Made by a program: the position numbers and the translations under genes
The notes under the pieces: model-generated
What the model was told of the DNA's origin: nothing
What the model saw: the letters and a program-made list of their open reading frames with translations, nothing else
Database searches by the model: none
NCBI RefSeq assembly: GCF_002286975.1
Contig: NZ_NSKB01000001.1
Coordinates: forward strand, 622,733 to 686,732
Reading direction: 5' to 3'
DNA length: 64,000 nucleotides
Source of the DNA: Halomonas salipaludis
GTDB lineage: Bacteria > Pseudomonadota > Gammaproteobacteria > Pseudomonadales > Halomonadaceae
Part shown: positions 55,061 to 63,309 of the stretch, piece after piece
Layout: each line of letters starts with the position of its first letter
Numbering within the stretch: position 1 is the stretch's first letter

Positions 55061-55554
55061 TAGTGTGCCTCGATCTCGCGAATCATCCATACCCAATCGT
55101 TGAAATTGCGCAGGCTGTCTGGGTCGCGATCGCCGTAGTCGCGCTCCACCAGGCGCACCGGCCCGCGTTCACGCACGCCCAGCGGCTCGCCGTCCTGGTG
55201 GGTCACGAGTATCCAGTTGGGGTCGTCCCAGCCGCCCAAGGTCACCACGTAGTCGTCCCAGGCGGTGAAGGTCAGCTGCTCTGGCAGCGCACCAAACTGC
55301 TCCACGAGTAGCTCGCGGAACACCAGTCCGGTCACCACCACCTCATCGGCCAGGTAGGGATCGTAAAAGGTAAAACGTACATCGGCACGTTCGCGCAGAT
55401 CCGCCACCGACAGTTGAGTTTCCTGCTCGCCATGTTGGAATACCACCGCATCGGGGCTGGCCAGGGCAGCACCCGCCGGCCACAGCGTAGCGGCCAGCAG
55501 AGCGGGATGAATAGGCATGAGCGTACGATGGCACAGCACACTGAGTGGTGGCAT
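55060..55554 (-). CDS. Periplasmic protein resembling molybdopterin-oxidoreductase domain
   Basis: The 164-residue protein has a signal peptide (cleavage near ALA-SPD) and a fold reminiscent of the sulfite-oxidase-like molybdopterin domain (VVVTGLVFRELL, FTAWDDYVVTLG, GPVRLVER) but is too short to hold the cofactor, and the cofactor Cys is missing. Such small proteins are often encoded beside membrane GGDEF genes. It overlaps the GGDEF start, so it may act as a periplasmic signal partner of that sensor. AGGGGA precedes the ATG. Confidence 0.65.
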   Translation of the reverse strand: MPPLSVLCHRTLMPIHPALLAATLWPAGAALASPDAVVFQHGEQETQLSVADLRERADVRFTFYDPYLADEVVVTGLVFRELLVEQFGALPEQLTFTAWDDYVVTLGGWDDPNWILVTHQDGEPLGVRERGPVRLVERDYGDRDPDSLRNFNDWVWMIREIEAH

Positions 55555-55629
55555 TTAAAGAATCCCCTGCGTGGATGTACTAATAGTTTTTTATTACTAC
55601 GAGTCTAGCACGAGGGCTTACCCTGAACA

Positions 55630-56534
55630 GGCGCCACTCCCTGTGGGAGCGACTTCAGTCGCGAATGCAGCACGCAGCGCTGCCCGAGCCAGCCAACCCC
55701 ATCGTGACTGAAGTCACTCCTACATTAGCCCTGGCACCACTCCTAGCGTGGGAGCGAATTCATTCGCGATTAGCGTGGGAGCGACTTCAGTCGCGATTGC
55801 AGCGCGCAGCGCTGCCCGAGCCAGCCAACCCCATCGTGACTGAAGTCACTCCTACATTAGCCCTGGCACCACTCCTGGTGTGGGAGCGAATTCATTCGCG
55901 ATTAGCGTGGGAGCGACTTCAGTCGCGAATGCAGCGCGCAGCGCTGCCCGAGCCAGCCAACCCCATCGTGACTGAAGTCACTCCTACATTAGCCCTGGCA
56001 CCACTCCTGGTGTGGGAGCGAATTCATTCGCGATTAGCGTGGGAGCGACTTCAGTCGCGAATGCAGCACGCAGCGCTGCCCGAGCCAGCCAACCCCATCG
56101 TGACTGAAGTCACTCCTACATTAGCCCTGGCACCACTCCTGGTGTGGGAGCGAATTCATTCGCGATTAGCGTGGGAGCGACTTCAGTCGCGAATGCAGCA
56201 CGCAGCGCTGCCCGAGCCAGCCAACCCCATCGTGACTGAAGTCACTCCTACATTAGCCTTGGCGCCACTCCCCGTATGGGAGCGAATTCATTCGCGATTG
56301 CAGCGCGCAGCGCTGCCTGGCTAGATCAACCCCATCGCGGCTAAAGCCGCTCCCACATTAGCCTTGGCGCCACTCCCTGTGGGCCTGTGGGAGCGAATTC
56401 ATTCGCGATTGCAGCGCGTAGCGCTGCCCTGCTAGCCAACCCCATCGCGGCTAAAGCCGCTCCCACATTAGCCTTGGCGCCATACCCAGTGTGGGAGCGA
56501 ATTCATTCGCGATGCAGCGCGCAGCGCTGCCGAT
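55630..56534. repeat. REP-like tandem array 7 (132-bp period)
   Basis: The main part repeats with an exact 132-base period (heads at 55748, 55880, 56012 and 56144). Each unit has two heads, GTGGGAGCGAATTCATTCGC and, after a short TTAGC link, GTGGGAGCGACTTCAGTCGC, then GCAGCGCGCAGCGCTGCCCG and an inverted head. At the right end three more simple units use the GCGGCTAAAGCCGC partner seen in cluster 1. The right edge cuts into a putA fragment. Because 132 is a multiple of three, a spurious 219-codon frame runs through the array. Confidence 0.93.
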
Positions 56535-56747
56535 TAACGCCTCCATCATCGAAGGCTTCTTCTCCTTGCGCACCCGCGCCACGTAATTGGCACCGCTGGC
56601 GGCCACCTCGCGGCGCCCCTCCTCCGACAGCTTGATACACTGGATAAGCTCGCTCAGCACCGCGGCCTCGTCGGCAGAGTTATGTTCGCGAATGCGTGAA
56701 CGTGGGACGTTCACCTCTCTATGCGAGCGAGTTTTTCCTTGAAGCAT
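56535..56747 (-). pseudogene. putA 5' fragment (proline utilisation)
   Basis: From an ATG at 56747 about 70 codons read like the N-terminal region of bifunctional PutA (RIREHNSADEAAVLSELIQ, then SGANYVARVRKEKKPSMMEA). In intact PutA the next residues lead into the proline dehydrogenase domain; here the frame passes into REP sequence at about 56535. The remaining roughly 1,000 codons are absent. It is a deletion remnant rather than a working gene. Confidence 0.7.
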
Positions 56748-56878
56748 AATCGACTCTCTTAGGCTGCTTGGAGCGCAACACCGATATGTAAGCTAAAGCC
56801 CAGGTGCTAATGACAGTGGGATTACTGAAGTGAAGAGGCCGGTTACCGGCCTCATATTTCAAAATATGATGGCGTATC

Positions 56879-58105
56879 TCAAAGTGTATTCTTGTACAAA
56901 TTACCACCCTTCATAATTAGAATAAGCTGCTCATCCGGCTTAGTAAGCACAGTAATGTCATTGAGGGGATTATTTTTTAGGACAATAATATCGCCTCTGG
57001 CGCCCGGAATAATTTCACCAAAGTCACCGGTATGATCATAAGCATCGGCAGCATTGCTAGTGGCGGCGCGAATCAACTCATCGGTGGGAACAACGTCTTT
57101 ACGAAGGTGGAACTCGTTAAGCTGGTGACGCTGCATACGACCCAGAAGATCAGAGCCATAGAGCATCTTGACGCCATGCCGCTGGGCCATTTCGAGCGCC
57201 TTGCCTCCTGCATCGAGCACCTCAAATACCTTGCGCTGCAGGTGTTCTGCCATACCGGCCTCAACGCCTTCCTTGGCCAAGGCGTCATACGTTGAAAGCG
57301 TGGGCGTTAAGTAGGCATCATGCTCGAGGAATAGTCGGCAGCTCTCCTCATCCATCAGGTTGCCGTGCTCAATGGTCTTCACACCACGGGGGATCAGGCG
57401 ATTAATGGCACGCGCGGTATAGGCATGTGCCATAGTGTGTATGTTGGCTGCAGTGGCCTCCTCCACGATAGCATCGATCTCTTCGATGGAGAACTGTGTG
57501 CTGTCGATCCGGTCAGTAGGTGAGGAAACCCCGCCAGATGCCATTATCTTGATTTGGGTAGCCCCTTTCCGAATCTCATCGCGCGCCGCACGGCGTACCT
57601 CGCTGACGCCATCGCATACCCGCCCCAGCCCGGAACAACAGAAGCAGCCTTCGAATGTGTTCTGCCCAGGCCCCCGCATATCAGCATGACCACCGGTCTG
57701 GGAAAGTGCATTGCCCGCATACATGATGCGTGGCCCAATAAGACTATCTTCGTCCACAGCCTTGGCCAGCCCATGATCCGCACCACCTGCATCGCGCACG
57801 GTGGTAAAGCCACGCATCAGCATATCTTCTAGCAGTTCACTGGACTTGGCCCCGACGTAAAAAGGCGACAAGGTCTCAAGAAGTGCAAAGTTTGGTGTAA
57901 TTGCCGTAACGTGCACATGTGAATCCACCAAGCCTGGCATCAAGAAGTGTCCATTGACATCAACGACCTGATCGTCCTGGCCATCTAACGGAGAGTCACT
58001 GACGGCAACAATACGACCATCTTGTACACGAACTTGCTGGTCGGCCAGCACCTTGCCACTACGCGTGTCGATTACATTAGCATTAATGAAGCGCGTCGTT
58101 TTCAT
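56879..58105 (-). CDS. Metal-dependent amidohydrolase, COG1228 (imidazolonepropionase-like)
   Basis: The 408-residue enzyme has PGLVDSHVHVTAIT (HxH, about 58-71), the middle lysine/histidine sites (KIMASGGVSSPTD with the metal-bridging Lys, then MAHAYTARAINRLI and HGNL) and a C-terminal GDIIVLKNNPL. This group includes Xaa-Pro and Xaa-Arg dipeptidases (prolidase-like carboxypeptidases). It is the last gene after a TRAP transporter on the same strand and probably processes the imported solute. Confidence 0.88.
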   Translation of the reverse strand: MKTTRFINANVIDTRSGKVLADQQVRVQDGRIVAVSDSPLDGQDDQVVDVNGHFLMPGLVDSHVHVTAITPNFALLETLSPFYVGAKSSELLEDMLMRGFTTVRDAGGADHGLAKAVDEDSLIGPRIMYAGNALSQTGGHADMRGPGQNTFEGCFCCSGLGRVCDGVSEVRRAARDEIRKGATQIKIMASGGVSSPTDRIDSTQFSIEEIDAIVEEATAANIHTMAHAYTARAINRLIPRGVKTIEHGNLMDEESCRLFLEHDAYLTPTLSTYDALAKEGVEAGMAEHLQRKVFEVLDAGGKALEMAQRHGVKMLYGSDLLGRMQRHQLNEFHLRKDVVPTDELIRAATSNAADAYDHTGDFGEIIPGARGDIIVLKNNPLNDITVLTKPDEQLILIMKGGNLYKNTL

Positions 58106-58138
58106 AGCTTTTTCCTAGTCAGGTATTTCGCAGTTTTA

Positions 58139-59446
58139 TCAAAACATTTTCTGCGGGAGGTATAGCGATAGTGCCGGAATGAGCACAATCAGCAGCAGGG
58201 CGAAAACATCCATCACGATGAACCAGCTAACGCCCTTGAAAACTTCAGGAAGTGTGACGCTTTTCCCTAGAGCACCTTTTATCACGTATACATTTAGTCC
58301 AATCGGGGGTGTTACCAAGCCCACTTCTAAAAGCTTGACGACAATTATACCGAACCACAGCAGATTAAGATCCGCACCTTCAACCAGTGGCAGAATCAGC
58401 GGAAGTGTGAGTAACAGCAGCCCAATGGAGTCAATGAACATGCCAAGCACGAGATAAATAAGCGCCACAGCAAGAATAATCCACCATGTCTCAGTGCTAA
58501 CACCGAGGATCAACTCTGAGAAAGCGGCGGGGACGCCACTCATCGCTAAGAAGCGAGTGAAAAACAAAGAGCCGATAAGAATGATGAAAATCGATGCAGT
58601 GCTAACCGCAGTGCGCATTAACGCCTCTCGAACGGCTGAAGCCGTCAGCGAGCGTCGTGCGAACGCGATTACGGCAGCAATGGTAGTGCCAACGGCCCCA
58701 GCCTCGGTGGGAGAAAAAATGCCAAGAAAAATCCCGCCCAGTACCGAGCCAATCAGCAATGGCAAGGGCCAAATATTCTTGAAAGCGTCCCATTTTTCAT
58801 CCCAGTTAGAGCTGACATGGACGTCACCAGCAAGGCTGGGGTTTAGCTTGGTACGCACCATGATCATGGCAATGTAGAGTAGCGCCGAAACCACGCCAGG
58901 TATAAAGCCAGCCATGAATAGCTGCCCAACCGATACTTGGGCATAGACGCCATAGAGAACCAGCAGCACACTAGGAGGAATTAGAGAACCCAATGTACCG
59001 GAAGCCGCTACGGTACCAGTGGCTAGGCCCTTATCATAGTTGTGCTTGAGCATTTCAGGGACAGCGATGCGAGACATAGCAGCTGAGGTAGCAACGCTGG
59101 AACCCGAGGCTGCCGCAAAAAAGGCGGAGGCCATAACACTGGAAACAGCGAGCCCCCCTGGTAACCTTGCCAAATAGAGACGCATGGCATGGAACAAGCC
59201 TTGCGTCATATGTGTAGTAGTACACAGATATCCCATGAACAGGAACATTGGTGCAGCAGTCAGTTCCCAGGTGCCAGCGAAATCGAACGGAGTTGCGGAA
59301 ATCATCCCCCAGGCAACTCGCATGCTGGTCATTTCACTTATGCCAATAATCGACACCAGACCAAGAGCAATGCCAATGGGCACGCGCAAGGCGATCAACG
59401 TCAAGGCAATGGCAATGCCTGCCACACCTATCTCAAGGTTACTCAT
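58139..59446 (-). CDS. TRAP transporter large permease, DctM type
   Basis: The 435-residue membrane protein has DctM motifs (LRVPIGIALGLVSIIG, FFAAASGSSVATSAAMSRIA, GTLGSLIPPSVLLVLYGVYA and LVTPPIGLNVYVIKG) and about twelve helices. It is encoded 9 bases after the DctQ gene and 33 before the amidohydrolase. Forms the sodium-driven channel for the solute bound by the DctP protein at 60639-61775. Confidence 0.93.
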   Translation of the reverse strand: MSNLEIGVAGIAIALTLIALRVPIGIALGLVSIIGISEMTSMRVAWGMISATPFDFAGTWELTAAPMFLFMGYLCTTTHMTQGLFHAMRLYLARLPGGLAVSSVMASAFFAAASGSSVATSAAMSRIAVPEMLKHNYDKGLATGTVAASGTLGSLIPPSVLLVLYGVYAQVSVGQLFMAGFIPGVVSALLYIAMIMVRTKLNPSLAGDVHVSSNWDEKWDAFKNIWPLPLLIGSVLGGIFLGIFSPTEAGAVGTTIAAVIAFARRSLTASAVREALMRTAVSTASIFIILIGSLFFTRFLAMSGVPAAFSELILGVSTETWWIILAVALIYLVLGMFIDSIGLLLLTLPLILPLVEGADLNLLWFGIIVVKLLEVGLVTPPIGLNVYVIKGALGKSVTLPEVFKGVSWFIVMDVFALLLIVLIPALSLYLPQKMF

Positions 59447-59455
59447 TAGGAACTC

Positions 59456-59956
59456 CTACGGTGCTTGGCGTAATCGCAGCGCTTTGATCATATTAGCGAG
59501 GATTGCAAGGCACATGGCCGCGAAACCCACCGGTAGTGCCCAGCGGCTAGGCCACAGATAGAACTTGAAATTAGCCATGGCAGTTTCAGCTCTCAATGTA
59601 GCCCGAACTGCATCTTGATAACTCTGGTAGCAAAGCATGCCAAAATATATCAGCCCGAGCGTACACGCAAAGAGATAAAACAGTAGTTGTACCAAGGGAG
59701 GAAACCTCCCAACGACAACATCAACCCTGATGTGTTCCTGTTTTAGCTCTACATAGGCAAGCGGAAGAAACACGATGGCAACCATGTAATAGAAGGAGAC
59801 AATTTCCAACGTGCCGGGAAACGACTTCCCAAACACATACCGCAATCCTACGTCGAGAGAGACATGCAGCGCCATGAGCACCAAGAACATGGTCGCAAGC
59901 ACCAGAGCACTCTTGGCCACCCATTCACTAAGGGATTCGAAGATTCTGGCGATCAT
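59456..59956 (-). CDS. TRAP transporter small permease, DctQ type
   Basis: The 166-residue protein has four helices (about 13-35, 47-63, 88-108 and 133-155) and the conserved FPGTLEIVSFYYMVAIVFLPLA region of DctQ proteins. Its ATG overlaps the stop of the TetR gene (ATGA), so transporter and regulator are translated together. Confidence 0.88.
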   Translation of the reverse strand: MIARIFESLSEWVAKSALVLATMFLVLMALHVSLDVGLRYVFGKSFPGTLEIVSFYYMVAIVFLPLAYVELKQEHIRVDVVVGRFPPLVQLLFYLFACTLGLIYFGMLCYQSYQDAVRATLRAETAMANFKFYLWPSRWALPVGFAAMCLAILANMIKALRLRQAP

Positions 59957-60582
59957 GCTGGCTCTCTCCTATTTCCGTTAGAGGCCGAAAGTCCAAGTTC
60001 CAGTAAAGTCTCCCTCCAGAACACGAGCATATCGCGATAGAGCTCAGGGTCATCGCGCCAAATACTTTGTGCGCCCATGCCTCGCATCATGCATAACGTC
60101 GCATTAAGCGCCACACGTTTTTGATGTGAAGTATGTTCGGCGCTGGCAACCAAGTGCTCCCAGATACGTTCTAATGAGTCGTTGAACTTACTCGCCAGGG
60201 GCACTAGAACTTCCATGATGTCGGGATCAGTTCGCGCATTGGTAAGGTACTCCAGGGTTACCATGTACATGTCCCCCTTGAAGTGCTCATGCAATGCAAC
60301 CAAGAAATTGTCAAAGTTGAGCTCGCCCGCTTTGACCTTCTTTGCCATGTCCCGGACACTTTCAACCTCACGATTGAGAAGATCCTCCAGGGCAGCCTGC
60401 ATCAACGAAGTCTTGGATGGGTAGTGATGAACCAAGGCCCCACGGGAGACACCTGCCTGGCGTGCAACGTCAACTGTTGAAGTAGCACGTATGCCCTTTT
60501 CAAGAATGCACTCAATTGTCGCCTGGGTTACCCGGGATTGAGTCTGACGCGAGCGCTCTTCCTGATTCTGTCGCTTTACCAT
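59953..60582 (-). CDS. TetR family transcriptional regulator
   Basis: The 209-residue protein has an N-terminal HTH (about 18-60, TQATIECILEKGIRATSTVD, then VARQAGVSRGALVHHYPSKT) and a helical effector domain. It lies inside the transporter operon between the binding-protein and DctQ genes and is coupled to the latter, which is unusual and implies self-limiting control. An AGAGGG site precedes the ATG at 60582. Its probable operator is the palindrome at 61889-61914 upstream of the operon. Confidence 0.9.
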   Translation of the reverse strand: MVKRQNQEERSRQTQSRVTQATIECILEKGIRATSTVDVARQAGVSRGALVHHYPSKTSLMQAALEDLLNREVESVRDMAKKVKAGELNFDNFLVALHEHFKGDMYMVTLEYLTNARTDPDIMEVLVPLASKFNDSLERIWEHLVASAEHTSHQKRVALNATLCMMRGMGAQSIWRDDPELYRDMLVFWRETLLELGLSASNGNRREPA

Positions 60583-60604
60583 AGCTGCCCTCTCTTGGTC
60601 CAAA

Positions 60605-60621
60605 CCGCCTCTGTGAGGCGG
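60605..60621 (-). terminator. Stem-loop after TRAP binding-protein gene
   Basis: CCGCCTC and GAGGCGG arms flank TGT, 18 bases past the DctP stop and just before the TetR ribosome site. It lacks a U-tract. It should lower expression of the regulator and permeases relative to the binding protein. Confidence 0.62.
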
Positions 60622-60638
60622 CCTGGATCTCAGCGGAG

Positions 60639-61775
60639 TTAATAAATACCGTAGTCTGCGGGCAGCTTATTAAAAATTTCTTCCATTGCCAATTCAGCCA
60701 AGGCCTCTTCGTCTTCACGGTCGACATTGCTGATAAGCTCTTCCCACTTTTCGTATGTCGCCAGAAAGTCATCAATCAAGGCCTCTGGATCCTCGACACC
60801 ATACTCATCGCGAGCTCGGTCGTAGACATTTGAGAGGGCTTCATCCCGGAAGTTTTCCGCAGAAGCCAACAGGTCATCACCAGGCTCATAGATATTAACC
60901 CCGTTTGACGCTGCTTCTTCCATTGCAGCATCGGCAGAACTGATATACTGAACGACCATGCGTGTCATGGCTTTAGCACTAGCTTCCTTGAATACCTCTC
61001 GATGCTCGTCATTGAGACTGGACCAGAAGTCCGAATTAAAACCCCATTGCGGGCCGGACCAGTACATCCCAGTAGAAAGCAGCGTGGTGTGCTCAGCAAC
61101 CTCCCACAGCGAGCGATCGATCAAGTCATTGACGGCATTGGTCGCACAATCCAGAGAACCACGGTCGAGGCCCGTATACATCTCACTTGAAGGAACATTG
61201 ACCGGTGTACCGCCCGCCTCTTCGACCCATGCAGATACCGTAGAGCCTGCAGTGCGGATTCGCTTTCCACGTAGCTCATCCAGGGTGCGAACAGGTTCAC
61301 GACACATCAGGACATATGAAGGAGTGTTATAGGCACCGAGGTAGACAATGTCCAACTCTTCCCACTCAGCGAGCTGGACGGGGTTATTGAGACTGAAGTT
61401 GGTGACCGCAAGAACGGTAATCAGTGGATCATCATAGTTAAACCCCAGTTCCTGAACGGCATTTGCGACCGGCATTTCGGAAGGGGTGTAAATCGCGGCA
61501 TGGTGCGCGACTTGAGCGATGTTGTCCTGAATGCCTTGCAGGCTAGCGCGCGGTGACAGCAGCACGGTACCCGTGTAGACATCAGGCTGAAGTTCACCGT
61601 TTGAAAGCTCCTCGACCGTCTCGGCCCACTCGATGTAGCCAAAACGGGAGAACGGGTGCTGCTGATCGTAAAACGAATTGGCGATGAAGGAAGTCGAGGC
61701 GTGAGCGGAAGCCACGAAGGCAGGTAGCGCCAAGGTAGCGACAGCCAGTGTCAGCGTATTGCGGGCAAGGTTCAT
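60639..61775 (-). CDS. TRAP solute-binding protein, DctP type
   Basis: The 378-residue protein has a signal peptide (MNLARNTLTLAVATLALPAF, cleavage near AHA-ST) and a DctP-type domain with the carboxylate-binding Arg in GKRIRTAGSTVSAWVEEAGG. It is longer than most DctP proteins by about 40 residues, mainly an acidic C-terminal tail rich in Glu. It is the first gene of the operon DctP-TetR-DctQ-DctM-amidohydrolase. Confidence 0.9.
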   Translation of the reverse strand: MNLARNTLTLAVATLALPAFVASAHASTSFIANSFYDQQHPFSRFGYIEWAETVEELSNGELQPDVYTGTVLLSPRASLQGIQDNIAQVAHHAAIYTPSEMPVANAVQELGFNYDDPLITVLAVTNFSLNNPVQLAEWEELDIVYLGAYNTPSYVLMCREPVRTLDELRGKRIRTAGSTVSAWVEEAGGTPVNVPSSEMYTGLDRGSLDCATNAVNDLIDRSLWEVAEHTTLLSTGMYWSGPQWGFNSDFWSSLNDEHREVFKEASAKAMTRMVVQYISSADAAMEEAASNGVNIYEPGDDLLASAENFRDEALSNVYDRARDEYGVEDPEALIDDFLATYEKWEELISNVDREDEEALAELAMEEIFNKLPADYGIY

Positions 61776-61888
61776 TTACATCTCCAGGCCGACATGATCG
61801 GCTGCTTGTTGCTATTGTGTTGTGATGTCTGGATGGCACGGCGCCGAATGGCCAATGCGCTCGATTCAATCTAGACTCTAGGCATTAA

Positions 61889-61914
61889 AAAAACAAGCAG
61901 GTCTGTTTGTTTTT
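61889..61914. promoter_or_regulatory. Candidate TetR operator
   Basis: AAAAACAAGCAG and CTGTTTGTTTTT form 12-base arms with one mismatch around GT. The site lies about 115 bases before the DctP gene and about 45 before azlC, in the divergent gap. Length and symmetry fit TetR-family operators, and a TetR gene is the second gene of the adjoining operon. Confidence 0.65.
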
Positions 61915-61956
61915 GCCTGTCACGCACCCAGACATACACGTAAGGCCATGATATAA

Positions 61957-62667
61957 ATGGATAAAAATATCACCCTGGACATAGCAGGCACCTGGCGAGG
62001 GATTCGTATGATGCTGCCATTGGCCGCTTTCACCGTGGCGTTTGGCTTGGCGTTTGGGGTAACCGCGGTCCAGCGAGGGCTGGCCGACTGGGAGGCCATG
62101 CTAATGAGTCTCTTCGTGTTTGCAGCACCATCGCAGTTCGCAGCCCTGGATCTATGGCACTCACCTTTACCGCTGCTAGCGCTGGCCGCTACTACCCTGG
62201 CGATTCATACCCGCCACATGCTGATGAGCGCTGCGCTCTATCCCTGGCTCAAGCCACTCCCCCGCCGACAGCAGCTCTCCATGGTGATCTTACTGACCGA
62301 CTCCAACTGGGCAATGGCACTGGGGGAGTATCATCGCGGGGAGCGCAATCTTGGCGTTCTGCTCGGAGGAGGCATCGCACTATGGAGTGCCTGGGTGATC
62401 GGGACTGCAGTGGGGCTCGCATTCGGTGGTGGGATCACCGAGCCAGAGCGATTCGGTCTCGATGTGATCATGCTGTGTTTTCTGTTGATGATCGTGGTAG
62501 GGGGAAACCCTAGAGCCGTGATGGCTCTGCCCTGGCTCGCGGCGGCGCTCAGCGCCTTGATGGCCTACTGGTGGTTACCGCCATATCTACACGTGATGGT
62601 CGGCGCCATGACGGGTGGGCTAATCACCATGATGTTACCAGGTCGCTGGTTTGGAGCGGATAGCTAA
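61957..62667 (+). CDS. azlC: Branched-chain amino acid exporter large subunit AzlC
   Basis: The 236-residue protein has the AzlC fold (about five to seven helices; GLAFGVTAVQRGLADWEAMLMS, in part, and FAAPSQFAALDLW near 48-60). AzlC with AzlD exports branched-chain amino acids and, in some species, analogues. The ATG follows an AAGG site about 10 bases upstream. It overlaps azlD by one base. It is divergent from the TRAP operon and may share the palindrome at 61889-61914. Confidence 0.92.
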   Translation: MDKNITLDIAGTWRGIRMMLPLAAFTVAFGLAFGVTAVQRGLADWEAMLMSLFVFAAPSQFAALDLWHSPLPLLALAATTLAIHTRHMLMSAALYPWLKPLPRRQQLSMVILLTDSNWAMALGEYHRGERNLGVLLGGGIALWSAWVIGTAVGLAFGGGITEPERFGLDVIMLCFLLMIVVGGNPRAVMALPWLAAALSALMAYWWLPPYLHVMVGAMTGGLITMMLPGRWFGADS

Positions 62668-62978
62668 TGGACACACCCCTGGTATGGCAATCGGTATTGG
62701 GCATCTCATTGATGGTTGTGATCGCCTATGGATCTAGGGTGCTTGGGCTGCTGATCATGTCAAATGTACCACTTGGCCCCCGGGTGAGACGCTTCGTCGA
62801 TGCCATGTCGAGTTCAGTGCTTATCGCGGTAATAACACCCATGATCGTTCATGGTGACGGCGGAGTGCGTCTAGCCGCAATAGCCGCCGGTGCTGTCGCC
62901 GTAGGCTTTAGAAGCCCACTCGCGTCAATCGCTGTGGGCATGATGTGTGCTGCCTTGTGGCGCTTGTGGCTCGCTTGA
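62667..62978 (+). CDS. azlD: Branched-chain amino acid exporter small subunit AzlD
   Basis: The 103-residue protein has three to four helices and the AzlD pattern (GSRVLGLLIMSNVPLGPRVR, then a VDAMSSSVLIAVITP segment). Its ATG overlaps the azlC stop (TAATG), the usual arrangement for this pair. Together they form the exporter in the inner membrane. Confidence 0.92.
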   Translation: MDTPLVWQSVLGISLMVVIAYGSRVLGLLIMSNVPLGPRVRRFVDAMSSSVLIAVITPMIVHGDGGVRLAAIAAGAVAVGFRSPLASIAVGMMCAALWRLWLA

Positions 62979-63027
62979 GAAACCAGAATGGATCGCCCCA
63001 AGGTTCGTAGACACCTCGAGGCTTTAT

Positions 63028-63132
63028 ACTGAAAGCATTGAGCAGAGCGAGCAGCACGACTTGATCCAACGCGACTGCTCCCTGCTGCAGGGCTTCCACT
63101 TACCAAGCCGATGCAGAGGGAGGCTATCCTGA
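63028..63132 (+). pseudogene. Possible EAL-domain remnant
   Basis: The plus frame reads TESIEQSEQHDLIQRDCSLL, then QGFHL, which resembles the conserved end of cyclic di-GMP phosphodiesterase EAL domains (EGVETxEQ, then GCDxxQGY). No upstream part of such a gene is present and the frame ends at 63132. The match is short, so chance similarity is possible. Confidence 0.3.
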
Positions 63133-63194
63133 CGCAGCCCGATCAGGAGAAAAGGAAACGTTAATGTAGCGTGTGCTGACATTCCTTCCATGGT

Positions 63195-63308
63195 ATCGGG
63201 GCGAATTTCGTCGCGATTTTTGCCTTAGCACCATACCCAGTGTGAGAACGGCTTCCTTCTTGGCTGTGGCGCCACCTCCCCCGTGGGAGCAACGTCAGTC
63301 GCGATTAT
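63195..63308. repeat. Degenerate REP-like remnants 8
   Basis: Imperfect heads (GGGGCGAATTTCGTCGCGAT near 63198; GTGGGAGCAACGTCAGTCGC near 63284) and a partial GGCGCCACC spacer occur, well diverged from the consensus. The rest of the 331-base gap between azlD and the next gene holds only the possible EAL remnant. These look like old, decayed copies. Confidence 0.6.
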
Positions 63309-63309
63309 C

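Noticed and set aside
55665-56324. 219-codon plus-strand frame with a repeated 44-residue unit
   Set aside because: It lies wholly inside the 132-bp REP array; the peptide repeat is only the array period read in frame. It has no ribosome site and no known domain.
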